A stretch of DNA of 64,000 nt from CAYHCE01 sp964355015 (GTDB lineage: Bacteria; Cyanobacteriota; Cyanobacteriia; PCC-6307; Cyanobiaceae). The stretch lies in NCBI GenBank assembly GCA_964355015.1, contig CAYHCE010000019.1, positions 1 to 64,000 on the forward strand, in the 5' to 3' direction. Position numbers and translations under genes: made by a program. Within the stretch, counting starts at the first letter, position 1; each line of letters begins with the position of its first letter. This document shows, one piece after another, positions 25,461-35,734 of the stretch. Under the pieces are notes generated by a model, which saw nothing but the letters and a program-made list of their open reading frames with translations, made no database searches and was not told where the DNA came from.

Positions 25461-26189
25461 TCACCACTCCAGCTCCGGCAGGTCACGGAAGACGCTGCGC
25501 ACACCTGCGCTCCAGGCGGCGCTCAGGGCACTGAAATAAGTGTCGCCCTCCCGGAAGCGAAGGCGATGACGGATCTCCAGGCTGTCGCGTTGGTAGCCGA
25601 TCAGATCGATCGGCATGCCCACCGAAAGGTTGCTGCGCATGGTGGAATCGAACGACACCAGGACGCACTTGCTGGCCTCGGCCAGAGTGGTATCGGGCGC
25701 CAGCACCCGATCAATGATCGGCTTGCCGTATTTGGCTTCGCCGGTCTGCAGGAACGGTGTATCTTCACCGGCTTCGATGAAGTTGCCTTCGGAGTAGATG
25801 CGGAACAGCCGCGGCGGCTCGCCCTGGATCTGTCCGCCCACGATGAACGAGGCATTGAACGGCACCGCCCCGCTTTCCAGGAAGGGCGCGTCGCGGCGTT
25901 CGATCTGGCGCACGGCATCGGAGATCAGCGTCACTGCATCGAACATCGTTCCTGCCGTCCAGAGGCTGGGCGTGCCATCGACGGCCTCGCCGCGTTGCCG
26001 CAACAGGCTGATCACCGCCTGGGTGGCCGCCAGGTTGCCGGAGCTGAGCAGCACGATCACCCGATCGCCGGCCCGCTCGAAGCAGGACATCTTGCAGAAG
26101 GTGGCGAAGTTGTCGACCCCGGCATTCGTGCGCGAATCGGAAGCCAGCACCAGGCCGTCCCTGAGCAGGATGCCCACGCAGTAGGTCAT
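25461..26189 (-). CDS. Anbu, bacterial proteasome-like peptidase
   Basis: A 242-residue Ntn-hydrolase of the Anbu family, an ancestral proteasome homologue. The chosen ATG 26189 places the nucleophile Thr2 immediately after Met (MTYCVGILLRDGLVLASDSR), with SDSRTNAG containing the conserved Asp/Arg and KMSCFERAGDRVIVLLSSGN the Lys strand. GTMFDAVTLISDAVRQIERR, SFIVGGQIQGEPPRLFRIYS and KCVLVSFDSTMRSNLSVGMP match the family to its end. The upstream codons (MDGGSTA) lie inside the transglutaminase gene and would bury the threonine. ATGA overlap with that gene indicates one operon, a common Anbu partner. The usual ATP-grasp and alpha-E partners are not adjacent here. Confidence 0.9.
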   Translation of the reverse strand: MTYCVGILLRDGLVLASDSRTNAGVDNFATFCKMSCFERAGDRVIVLLSSGNLAATQAVISLLRQRGEAVDGTPSLWTAGTMFDAVTLISDAVRQIERRDAPFLESGAVPFNASFIVGGQIQGEPPRLFRIYSEGNFIEAGEDTPFLQTGEAKYGKPIIDRVLAPDTTLAEASKCVLVSFDSTMRSNLSVGMPIDLIGYQRDSLEIRHRLRFREGDTYFSALSAAWSAGVRSVFRDLPELEW

Positions 26190-26995
26190 GGCTGTGCTTC
26201 CTCCGTCCACACCTGGAACGATTCCAGTGTGGAGGGTCCGAAGCTGGTGGTGAGCGCCACGTCGGCGGCGTCCCGCCCCCTGGCGATCAGGATGCGCCCG
26301 ATGCGGGGGGTGTTGTTGCGGGGATCGAAGGTGTGCCAGCCGTCACCCAGGTAGGCCTCGAACCAGGCGGCGAAGTCCATCGGTGTGTGCGGTGGCGGCA
26401 CGCCCACATCGCTCAGATACCCTGTGCAGTAGCGGGCCGGGATGTTCATGCAGCGGCAGAGCGTCACGGCGAGATGGGCAAAGTCACGGCAGACCCCTTC
26501 GCGGTCGTGAAAGACCTGAAAGGCGGATTTGGTGGGGCTGGAGAGGCCATAGCCGAACCGAATGTGGTGATGCACAAAATCACAGATGGCCTGCACCCTG
26601 CTCCAGCCGGTGGGGGCAGCTTCGAACAGTCGCCAGGCGGTTTCCGAGAGCAGATCGGTTTCGCAGTAGCGGCTGCCGAGCAGGAACACCAGCACTTCGT
26701 CCGGCAGGGACTCCACCGGCCGCTGCTCCAACCAGGGGAAGACCGGGTCGGGCTGGCCGCTGTCGTTCACCACGCCATGGCCGCTCAGCGTGATCTGCCC
26801 GGCGGGGGCGACGATGCGGCTGCACCAGTTGCCGTAGGCGTCGCGATAGGCAGTGATCGGAACCGATGGCGTGAGCACCAGGTGATCGGGCTCGAGTAGA
26901 TCGGAAATGCGGCTGTAGTTGATGCTCAACATCACGATCATCGGCGTTGGTCGTGGGGACTGATAGATCAGTTCGTAGCCGATGTTGATCTTCAT
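26186..26995 (-). CDS. Transglutaminase-like protein (Anbu partner)
   Basis: 269 residues. Start ATG 26995 is fixed by a full AGGAGG Shine-Dalgarno (27004-27009) at good spacing; GTG 27004 would overlap it. The N-terminal domain (MKINIGYELIYQSPRPTPMI) is the bacterial transglutaminase-like N region; the catalytic triad is Cys169 in DREGVCRDFAHL, His221 in GDGWHTFDPRNN and Asp224. Such proteins act as cysteine proteases or amide-bond-modifying enzymes. The stop overlaps the Anbu start by 4 bp (ATGA). Anbu, transglutaminase, ATP-grasp and alpha-E proteins form a known conserved cluster, suggesting formation and cleavage of isopeptide-like bonds (proposed, unproven). Confidence 0.88.
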   Translation of the reverse strand: MKINIGYELIYQSPRPTPMIVMLSINYSRISDLLEPDHLVLTPSVPITAYRDAYGNWCSRIVAPAGQITLSGHGVVNDSGQPDPVFPWLEQRPVESLPDEVLVFLLGSRYCETDLLSETAWRLFEAAPTGWSRVQAICDFVHHHIRFGYGLSSPTKSAFQVFHDREGVCRDFAHLAVTLCRCMNIPARYCTGYLSDVGVPPPHTPMDFAAWFEAYLGDGWHTFDPRNNTPRIGRILIARGRDAADVALTTSFGPSTLESFQVWTEEAQP

Positions 26996-27003
26996 TGGAT
27001 ACA

Positions 27004-27009
27004 CCTCCT
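27004..27009 (-). promoter_or_regulatory. Strong Shine-Dalgarno for the transglutaminase-Anbu operon
   Basis: AGGAGG on the minus strand, 8 bases before ATG 26995. One of the clearest ribosome-binding sites in the window and the reason for choosing that start. Confidence 0.7.
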
Positions 27010-27083
27010 GCAGATTTCGTACCCACCAGTGGAGCTCCGTGTCATCCTAGGGGCTGCATCTGGAAGGCCCGAGTTCCGTCGGC

Positions 27084-27899
27084 TCAGCCCGGCAGCACGT
27101 CGGGCAGAGTAGCGGCAAGAATGCGGCCGATGCGCTCCGCCCAGATCTGCACATCGCCGCTGGTGCTGAGCAGGTCCTGGCGAATCTCGAGTTCCACGTG
27201 GGGCAGTCGCCGCTGTTCACCGTGCACGAGGATCGTGTAGTCGGTGTGGTCGCACACGGCGTAGGGTTGATTGTCGCCGACGATCAGGCCGTCCTCGCGG
27301 ACGAACTCCTGCCGCACCCGTTGCGCCAGCCGCTGATCACGGCCGTAGAGCACCCCCACATGCCAGGGCCGCACCTCGTCCATGTAGACGGGAGTGAAGC
27401 TGTGCAGGGCCACCAGCACGCTGGGGTGGTCGCCGGCGCGGCGGCGGTCCAGTTCACGGCCGATCCGCTGGTGGTAGGGGTGGAACACCTCGTTCAGGCG
27501 TTGCTGCCGTTGCGCCGGGGAGAGGCCGGCATTGGCGTCGATGCGGGTGCGTTCGCTGAGGGTGGGAATCGAATCGGCCGCTCCGGGCGGTCGGTTGGCG
27601 TCGATCACCAGCCGGGAGTAGGTCTGCAGGATCAGGAACGCATCAAGTCGGGCGGAGAGCTGTCGGCCGAGTTCGGCCACGCCCAGATCCCAGGCCACGT
27701 GTGTGGTCAGTTCCTGCTCGCCAAGGCCCAGGCATCCCAACCGCCGGGGAATGGTGCGGCCGGCATGGTCGCAGGTGATCACGCAGGCGGACGACCCAGC
27801 GCTGCGCTCCACCGTGAACGGGGCCGGATCGTCTTCCCCGAGCAGGGATTCAGTGCCTGGTGGCCGCGCATTCTGCGCCGGAAGGCGTCGGTGGTCCAT
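27084..27899 (-). CDS. N-formylglutamate amidohydrolase family protein
   Basis: 271 residues from ATG 27899. Family landmarks: SACVITCDHAGRTIPRRLG (the conserved D/E-H metal motif region), HVAWDLGVAELGRQLSARLD, QTYSRLVIDANRPPGAADSI, PYHQRIGRELDRRRAGDHPS, VLVALHSFTPVYMDEVRPW (second His) and HVELEIRQDLLSTSGD near the end. The family releases formate or amides from N-acyl amino acids, but many members have unknown substrates. The frame is open upstream to 28196; that part overlaps the next gene on the other strand and looks non-coding. Downstream of it on the same strand is the transglutaminase-Anbu pair, 88 bp away. Confidence 0.85.
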   Translation of the reverse strand: MDHRRLPAQNARPPGTESLLGEDDPAPFTVERSAGSSACVITCDHAGRTIPRRLGCLGLGEQELTTHVAWDLGVAELGRQLSARLDAFLILQTYSRLVIDANRPPGAADSIPTLSERTRIDANAGLSPAQRQQRLNEVFHPYHQRIGRELDRRRAGDHPSVLVALHSFTPVYMDEVRPWHVGVLYGRDQRLAQRVRQEFVREDGLIVGDNQPYAVCDHTDYTILVHGEQRRLPHVELEIRQDLLSTSGDVQIWAERIGRILAATLPDVLPG

Positions 27900-28086
27900 C
27901 GGTTGAACCGTAGGTGGGAATCCGGGAGGCGGAAGTCGGAACGCCTGGCCCCGTTGTCCTTCGCCCTTCCCCACGATCAGCTCGAGCAGAACGTTGATGC
28001 CGCCGCCGGGCTTCCGCCAGGGGCCCCTGACCGTTGCCGCGGTGACGACTAGAACGGCGGACGTAGGTCGCAGAAGCCTTGCCCTG

Positions 28087-29304
28087 ATGCCCCCGCCGCC
28101 GCCGGCTCCCTGGGAGCCGGCCCCCTCGGACATCCACTGGCGCCTGGCCTGGGCCGTGGTGGCCCTGCAGGGATCGTTGCAGCTGGGCTGGATCATCTAC
28201 CGCGCCTACCAGCCGGCCATGCTCAGCGGCCACGGCTTCGCCGGCCTGCTGTTTCCGTTCGCGCTGCTGCCGGGGTTCCTCGGCCTGTTCACCGAACCGA
28301 TCAGCGGTGCGGTCTCCGACCGCTGGGCCGCCAGCGCGCGTGGCCGTCTGCTGCCGCTCACCGTCTCGGTGCTGGTGGCCGGTCTGATCTTCCTCTCGGT
28401 GGTGGGCCTGCTGCAGCGGGGCATCGGGGCGGGCAACGTCCTGCTGCCGGGGTTGATGCTGGCCTGGATGGTGGCCGTGCAGTCCTCCTCCAGCCCGGGC
28501 CTGGCGCTGTTGAACGAGGCCGTTTCCCTGCGGAACCTGCCGCGGGTGGCCGCCCTGGTGACCCTTGTTCAGGGGCTGATCGGCGCCTTCTCGGACCGCC
28601 TGGCCGAGGGCGCGCTCCGGCTCGGACCCACCTTCACCTTCCTGCTGGGTGCGGCCGTGCTGGCCCTCGGGCTGTGTGTGCTGCGGGCGGTGCCGGCAAC
28701 CCCTGCCGCAAGCCCCCTGCCGCCGCCACGCCCCTGCCCGCCGCTCCCTCTGGGACGCTGCCTGCCGCTGCTGCTGATCGGCCTGGCCGTGGGTGGGTTC
28801 GCCCAGGTGCTGCTGGATCTGCTTCCCCGTGTGCAGCCGCTTGCCGCGCAGGGATCCTGGCAACCGGGCCTGGCGCCGGTGGTGTTGCTCTGCTCCGCCC
28901 TGGCCTCACCCTGGGCGGGGAAACTGGTGATCCTCTGGGGCCGGCGGGGTGCCCTCCTGGGCGGCATGGCCGGTCTCGGTGTCGCCCTCGCCGTGGCCCT
29001 GCTGCTGCCCTCGGCCTTCGCGCCGCCCCTGCTGCCTCTGCTGGGCCTGATTCACAGCCTGGTGGCGACCAGCCTGACGGCCCTCTCCCTTGCGGCCCTT
29101 CCCCCGGAGTGGGGCGGGCTGGGCGCCGGGCTTGTGCTGGGCGGCTACGGGCTGGCCGCCAGCTTCTGCCTGCTTCGCTTCGGGGCCGTGGGGAATCCTG
29201 GCGTCACCGCCGTGCTGATGGTGCTGGCCTGCAGCGGCGCCCTGGCTCTGGCTGGCTGCCTGCTGCTCGATCGCTGCAGGCCATCAGCCGATGCCCGGGC
29301 CTGA
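28087..29304 (+). CDS. Major-facilitator-like transporter (405 aa)
   Basis: Twelve-helix-sized hydrophobic protein. Start placed at ATG 28087 (MPPPPPAPWEP), after which a short hydrophilic stretch leads into helix 1 (WRLAWAVVALQGSLQLGWII). FTEPISGAVSDRWAASARGR matches the loop-2/3 MFS motif (G-x-x-S-D-R). It resembles the SLC45/GPH-like and BT1-like branches common in cyanobacteria (YRAYQPAMLSGHGFAGLL). The C half has regular GxxxG-type helices (LGGMAGLGVALAVALLLPS). Substrate unknown. Very leucine/alanine-rich and extremely GC-rich. Convergent with the response-regulator gene, with 32 bp between stops. Confidence 0.75.
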   Translation: MPPPPPAPWEPAPSDIHWRLAWAVVALQGSLQLGWIIYRAYQPAMLSGHGFAGLLFPFALLPGFLGLFTEPISGAVSDRWAASARGRLLPLTVSVLVAGLIFLSVVGLLQRGIGAGNVLLPGLMLAWMVAVQSSSSPGLALLNEAVSLRNLPRVAALVTLVQGLIGAFSDRLAEGALRLGPTFTFLLGAAVLALGLCVLRAVPATPAASPLPPPRPCPPLPLGRCLPLLLIGLAVGGFAQVLLDLLPRVQPLAAQGSWQPGLAPVVLLCSALASPWAGKLVILWGRRGALLGGMAGLGVALAVALLLPSAFAPPLLPLLGLIHSLVATSLTALSLAALPPEWGGLGAGLVLGGYGLAASFCLLRFGAVGNPGVTAVLMVLACSGALALAGCLLLDRCRPSADARA

Positions 29305-29336
29305 TCCAGGTGGCCGTGGCGGCGCTGCCGCCAGGT

Positions 29337-29996
29337 TCAGCGGTTGATTCCTCGCCAGGGCAGGAACTTGAGCACCGCCTGGGTCCGGTTGACCACGTCC
29401 AGCTTCTGCATGATCGCGTGGCCGTGGACCCGCACCGTGCCCAGACCGATGCCCAGTTCAGCGGCGATCTCGCGGTTGGTCAGGCCCCGGGCCATCGCCT
29501 CGAGCACCTCCCGCTCGCGCGGTGTCAGCAGCGCCAGATCGTCGCCGTCACCCGGCGCCAGCCGCTCCTCTCCCGCCGTGGCGGCCTCTCCCAGCTGGCG
29601 CATGGCCGTGGTGGCGTCCGCATCCCACCAGGAGGCCCCGCGCAGCACCGTTCGGATCGCGAGCTCCAGATCCTCCGCCGACAGGCCCTTGCGCACAAAG
29701 CCCCGCGCTCCCGCCAGGAGCAGGCGATGGCACCAGGCGGGATCGTCCTGACTGGTGACCACCAGCACCGGCAGCTGCGGCTGCTCGGCCGCGATGCGGC
29801 GGCAGGTCTCCAGACCCCCCAGCCCCGGCAGGCCCAGATCGAGCAGCACCACGTCCACCCGCTGGTGGCGCAACAGCGCCAGGGCCTGCTCGCCGTCGCC
29901 CACAGCCGTCACCGTGTCCACTCCCGCGAAGCCTCGCAGCGTGATCTCCAGGCCGAGCCGGAACAGCTCATCGTCCTCGACCACCAGCACGTCCAT
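29337..29996 (-). CDS. Response regulator, NarL/LuxR type
   Basis: 219 residues from ATG 29996 (MDVLVVEDDELFRLGLEITL). Receiver domain with acidic pair ED8-D9, phosphoacceptor Asp53 in VVLLDLGLPGLGG, Thr/Ser in PVLVVTSQDDP and Lys in RGFVRKGLSAEDLE. C-terminal LuxR helix-turn-helix: LTPREREVLEAMARGLTNRE, IAAELGIGLGTVRVHGHAIM. A DNA-binding transcription factor. Its gene follows the histidine kinase with 4 bp between, so they form one two-component operon. Because the operon is divergent from kdp, control of kdp is likely though unproven; KdpE is normally OmpR-type, so this is not a simple KdpE. Confidence 0.9.
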   Translation of the reverse strand: MDVLVVEDDELFRLGLEITLRGFAGVDTVTAVGDGEQALALLRHQRVDVVLLDLGLPGLGGLETCRRIAAEQPQLPVLVVTSQDDPAWCHRLLLAGARGFVRKGLSAEDLELAIRTVLRGASWWDADATTAMRQLGEAATAGEERLAPGDGDDLALLTPREREVLEAMARGLTNREIAAELGIGLGTVRVHGHAIMQKLDVVNRTQAVLKFLPWRGINR

Positions 29997-30000
29997 CGCC

Positions 30001-31092
30001 TCAGCCTCCCCCCTCCGGGCCCGGCCCGGCGGCGGCCGGCAGGAGCACTTCGATCTCGGCACCACCGCCGGGCCGGTTGCGCAGGCTGATGCGGCCGCCA
30101 TGGGCCTGCACGATCTGGCGGCAGAGGTAGAGCCCGAGGCCGCTGCCCGGGCGCTCCTCGGAGAGGCGATGGAATCGCTGGAACAGGTTGGGGAGCTCCG
30201 CCTCCGGCACGCCCGGACCGGAGTCGCCGATGCGAAGCCGGTGACCGGCGCCGTGGGCCTCGAGGTCCAGCCGGATCTGCCCGCCCCTCAGGCTGTGGTG
30301 GATGGCATTGAGCAGCAGGTTCTCCACCAGCCGCCTGAGCTGCGCCCCATCGCCCAGGAGCCGGTGCGGGCTGCGCTGGCAGAGCTCGCCGAAGCCCAGG
30401 TGCAGGGTCAGCTCCCGCTCCTCCGCCAGCGCGGAGAGCTCCCGGATCACGTCCTCCACCAGGCGGGTGAATTCGACGTCCACCGGCTGCAGCCGCAGGC
30501 CCTCGGCGTCGTTGCGGTACACCTCCAGCAGGGTCTGGATCTGCTGCAGTGCACGGCTCTGGCCCCGCTCGATCGTGGCCAGGGCCCTGGCCACCAGCGG
30601 CCCGTCGCGTCGCTGGTTGGCCGCGGCGAGGCTGCGGGTGGTGGCGATCGTGCCCAGGATCGGCGTCTTGAGGTCATGGACGAGGGTGGCCACGAAATCG
30701 CGGCGCAGGTCCTCCACGGCCAGCTGGCCCTGGAGTTCGAGCCGCTGGAGCTGCAGCCGCTGGATGCGCAGGCACTGGCGGGCGGTCAGCACCAGGGCGC
30801 CGCAGACCAGCAGCCGGTTGGTCAGCACCGACGCGGCGACTGGAGTGAGCTCCGGGATCACCAGATTGGCGAGCGTGAGAGTGCAGGCCAGGCCCACGTA
30901 GCACCAGATCGCGGTCGGCCGGGTCGTTTCGCTCAGGAGGATCAACGGCAGCACGTACAGATAGGCGAGCACCACCTGCACCGGGGTGAGCAGCTCCACC
31001 AGCGCCACGGCCGTGGTCAGGGCGCCCACCTGTCCCACCGGAGAGCCCAGCGCTGCTATACCCCCGGATAGGGACCTGCGCTTCACATCCAT
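30001..31092 (-). CDS. Membrane histidine kinase divergent from kdp
   Basis: 363 residues. About three or four membrane helices in the first 105 residues (VGALTTAVALVELLTPVQVV, VLAYLYVLPLILLS, IWCYVGLACTLTLANLV, NRLLVCGALVLTAR) with no large extracellular domain. HisKA domain with phosphoacceptor His139 in LVHDLKTPIL, N box VENLLLNAIHHSL, G1 LRIGDSGPGVPE, F box LFQRFHR, G2 GSGLGLYLCRQIVQAHGG. The sensor part has the size of the KdpD four-helix bundle, so it could be a detached functional counterpart of KdpD's kinase half. Co-transcribed with the LuxR-type regulator; only 74 bp separates its start from kdpA. Confidence 0.88.
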   Translation of the reverse strand: MDVKRRSLSGGIAALGSPVGQVGALTTAVALVELLTPVQVVLAYLYVLPLILLSETTRPTAIWCYVGLACTLTLANLVIPELTPVAASVLTNRLLVCGALVLTARQCLRIQRLQLQRLELQGQLAVEDLRRDFVATLVHDLKTPILGTIATTRSLAAANQRRDGPLVARALATIERGQSRALQQIQTLLEVYRNDAEGLRLQPVDVEFTRLVEDVIRELSALAEERELTLHLGFGELCQRSPHRLLGDGAQLRRLVENLLLNAIHHSLRGGQIRLDLEAHGAGHRLRIGDSGPGVPEAELPNLFQRFHRLSEERPGSGLGLYLCRQIVQAHGGRISLRNRPGGGAEIEVLLPAAAGPGPEGGG

Positions 31093-31166
31093 ACCCTCCG
31101 CTAGTAGCGCCCCTCGCCAGGGGCGATCGACAGTGAACGGGCCCGCCGATCCGGACGCTACCGCCG
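31093..31166. promoter_or_regulatory. Divergent control region between the two-component genes and kdpA
   Basis: Only 74 bp lies between the kinase start (minus) and the kdpA start (plus), so promoters for both operons must lie here or overlap the coding ends. It contains the imperfect inverted arms CCCCTCG and CAGGGGCGA (around 31110-31124), a possible regulator site. No experimentally defined motif recognised. Confidence 0.4.
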
Positions 31167-32843
31167 ATGAACGCCTGGATTCAGGTCGCCCTGCTGCTCG
31201 CCCTCGCCCTCGTGCTGGGCTGCGCTCCGCTGCTGGGGCATCACCTCTGGCAGGTGTACGACGATCGGCCCCAGCCCCTGCTGGACCGCTGGCTCACCCC
31301 CGTGGAAACCTCCCTGCTGCGCTGGGTGGGGGACCGGGGCCGCCCGGCCGAGCAGGCCTGGGACTACCTGCGCCCCCTGTTGCTGAGCAACGTTCTGTTC
31401 GGTGCCGTGGCCTTCCTGCTGCTGCACTTCCAGCCGGCCTGGCTCAACCCCCTCGGCCTCCCTGGGATGCGCTGGGACACGGCCCTGCACACCGCCATCT
31501 CCTTTCTCACCAACACCGACCAGCAGCATTACCTTCCCGAGCAGACCCTGGGTGATCTGGCCCAGCTGGGGGCGCTGCAGTTCCTCTTCTTCACCTCCGC
31601 CGACACCGGCCTGGCGGTGGGCTTCGCCTTCATCCGCGGCCTCTGCGGCCGGCCCCTGGGCAGCTTCCACCGTGATCTGGTCCGCTCGATCACCCGGGTG
31701 CTGCTGCCCCTTTCCTTCCTGCTGGCGTTGGTGCTGCTGGTGGCCGGCGTGCCGATGACCCTGGGCGGCCCGGTGAGCCTCAGCACCCTGGAGGGGGCCA
31801 CCCAGATCCTGGTGCGGGGCCCGGTGGCCGGCTTCGAGGCGATCAAGCAGCTGGGCGAGAACGGTGGTGGCTTCTTCGGCGCCAACTCCGCCCACCCGTT
31901 CGAAAACCCCACCCCGTTCACCAACCTGCTGGCCATGGTGGCCATGCTCGCCATCCCCGCCGCCACGATCGACGCCTTCGGGCGCTTCCTCGGCAACCGG
32001 CGCCAGGGCACCCTGCTGTTGCTGCTGGTTTCCGTTCTGTTCCTGGCTCTGGCCGTGGTGGCGATCACCGCCGAGCAGGCGGGCAACCCCCTGCTGGCCC
32101 CCTGGCTCAGCGGGCCGAACCTGGAGGGCAAGGAGGTGCGCTTCGGTGCAGCCGTTTCTGCCCTGTTCGCCACCATCACCACCGGCACCATGACCGGGGC
32201 GGTGAACGGCTCGATGGATTCCCTGATGCCCATCGGCGGCCTGGTGCCGCTGTTCAACCTGTTCCTGCAGGTGGTATTCGGCGGCCAGGGCACCGGCGTC
32301 GCCTACCTGCTGGTGTTCCTGATCCTCACCGTGTTCCTCACCGGGCTGATGGTGGGGCGCACCCCCGAGCTGTTCGGCCGCAAGGTGGAAAAGGCGGAAG
32401 TGGTCTACAGCAGCCTGATCCTGCTGATCCACCCGGTGTTCGTGCTGGTGCCCGCCGCCCTCACGATCGCCTTCGCCCCCACCCTCTCGGGCATCAGCAA
32501 CCCCGGCTTCCACGGCGTCAGCCAGGTGGTCTACGAGTACGCCTCGGCCGCCGCCAACAACGGCAGCGGCTTCGAGGGCCTGGGGGACGGCACCCTGTGG
32601 TGGAACCTCAGCGCCAGCGTGAGCCTGCTGGGCGGCCGCTACCTGCCGATTGTCGCTCTGCTGCTGCTGGCGGCCGGCTTCGCCCGCAAGTCAGCCGTAC
32701 CCCCCGGCCCCGGCACCCTGGCCACCGACACGGGCCTGTTCACTTTGGTGACCGCTGTGGTGATCGTGATCCTCGGCGCCCTCACCTTCTTCCCGGTGCT
32801 GGCCCTGGGGCCGATCGCCGAAGCCTTCTCGCTCCCTCGTTGA
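31167..32843 (+). CDS. kdpA: Potassium-transporting ATPase subunit KdpA
   Basis: 558 residues, full length. K+-translocating channel-like subunit of the Kdp ATPase in the plasma membrane. ATG 31167 (MNAWIQVALLLALALVLG). Characteristic loops: HTAISFLTNTDQQHYLPEQT (first P-loop/selectivity filter region), LGENGGGFFGANSAHPFENP (third region with GGGFFG), TMTGAVNGSMDSLMPIGG, FGGQGTGVAYLLVFLILTVF and EYASAAANNGSGFEGL (fourth P-loop). First gene of a kdpA-kdpB-small gene-kdpC-kdpD operon; kdpB follows 16 bp on. Expected to be induced at low external K+. Confidence 0.96.
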   Translation: MNAWIQVALLLALALVLGCAPLLGHHLWQVYDDRPQPLLDRWLTPVETSLLRWVGDRGRPAEQAWDYLRPLLLSNVLFGAVAFLLLHFQPAWLNPLGLPGMRWDTALHTAISFLTNTDQQHYLPEQTLGDLAQLGALQFLFFTSADTGLAVGFAFIRGLCGRPLGSFHRDLVRSITRVLLPLSFLLALVLLVAGVPMTLGGPVSLSTLEGATQILVRGPVAGFEAIKQLGENGGGFFGANSAHPFENPTPFTNLLAMVAMLAIPAATIDAFGRFLGNRRQGTLLLLLVSVLFLALAVVAITAEQAGNPLLAPWLSGPNLEGKEVRFGAAVSALFATITTGTMTGAVNGSMDSLMPIGGLVPLFNLFLQVVFGGQGTGVAYLLVFLILTVFLTGLMVGRTPELFGRKVEKAEVVYSSLILLIHPVFVLVPAALTIAFAPTLSGISNPGFHGVSQVVYEYASAAANNGSGFEGLGDGTLWWNLSASVSLLGGRYLPIVALLLLAAGFARKSAVPPGPGTLATDTGLFTLVTAVVIVILGALTFFPVLALGPIAEAFSLPR

Positions 32844-32859
32844 CCGCTTCGCGGATCCC

Positions 32860-34956
<2,097 letters not shown>

Positions 34957-34966
34957 GGCCCCTGCG

Positions 34967-35152
34967 ATGTTCCTGACCCGTCCCGTCTTCTGGATTCCCC
35001 TGCTGCTCGCGGCCGGGGCGGTGGCGGCTTCCGCCCTGGTGCGCCTCTTCCATCCCCCCCTGCAGACCGGGGCGCTGTCGCTGCTGCTGAGCGGCACCGT
35101 GGCGCTCTCGGGCTACCTGTTCGCCGTCATGGTCCAACCGCAGAAGTTCTGA
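34967..35152 (+). CDS. Small Kdp membrane subunit between kdpB and kdpC (KdpF/KdpG-like)
   Basis: 61 residues with two predicted helices: PVFWIPLLLAAGAVAASALV (about 7-26) and LLSGTVALSGYLFAVMVQP (about 40-58). The second helix plus its end resembles KdpF, the single-helix stabilising subunit (typical ...YLxYALxxPExF, here LSGYLFAVMVQPQKF). The position between kdpB and kdpC matches the kdpG of Anabaena's kdpABGCD. It is twice the size of E. coli KdpF. The stop shares its A with the kdpC ATG (one-base overlap). Its role in stabilising the complex is inferred from place and ending. Confidence 0.75.
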   Translation: MFLTRPVFWIPLLLAAGAVAASALVRLFHPPLQTGALSLLLSGTVALSGYLFAVMVQPQKF

Positions 35153-35724
35153 TGACCCTGTTTCGCGAGTCCCTCCGTGCCCTGCGGCTCACGGCGGCGC
35201 TGTGGCTGATCACCGTGGTGCTCTACCCCCTGCCACTGCTGGCGATCGGCCAGGGGCTGTTCCCCGCCCAGGCCAACGGCTCCCTGCTGCGGGTCGATGG
35301 CCGCGTGGTGGGATCGGCCCTGATCGGCCAGCCCTTCGCCAGCGAGCGCTACTTCTGGAGCCGTCCCAGCGCCATCGACTACAGCACGGGCACACAGCCG
35401 AGTTCCAGCCCCAGCAACCTCGGACCCACCAACCCCGATCTCGCCAGGCGCATCGCCGAGGCCTCCAGGCGGTTGCGGACAGCCGGGCTGAGCCATCCCG
35501 CCCCCGATCTGCTCTATGGCTCCGGTTCGGGCCTCGATCCCCACATCTCGCCGGCGGCGGCGGCGCAGCAGATCGAGCGGCTGAGCCGCCAGCGGAACCT
35601 GAGCCAGGAGCAGCTGCAGCAGCTGATCCGCCGTCACACCGAAGGCCGCGTCGGTGGGGTGCTGGGGGAGGCGCGGGTGAACGTGCTGGAGCTCAACCTG
35701 GAGCTGGATCGCCGCTCCCCATGA
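35152..35724 (+). CDS. kdpC: Potassium-transporting ATPase subunit KdpC
   Basis: 190 residues, normal length. One N-terminal membrane helix (AALWLITVVLYPLPLLAIGQ) then a periplasmic domain. Family signatures: GQPFASERYFWSRPSAIDYS, GLDPHISPAAAAQQIERLSR and RVGGVLGEARVNVLELNLEL. KdpC supports assembly and substrate access in the KdpABC complex. Starts within one base of the preceding gene's stop; kdpD begins 10 bp downstream. The operon order and the tight spacing imply one transcript. Confidence 0.95.
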   Translation: MTLFRESLRALRLTAALWLITVVLYPLPLLAIGQGLFPAQANGSLLRVDGRVVGSALIGQPFASERYFWSRPSAIDYSTGTQPSSSPSNLGPTNPDLARRIAEASRRLRTAGLSHPAPDLLYGSGSGLDPHISPAAAAQQIERLSRQRNLSQEQLQQLIRRHTEGRVGGVLGEARVNVLELNLELDRRSP

Positions 35725-35734
35725 TTCGTTCGCG

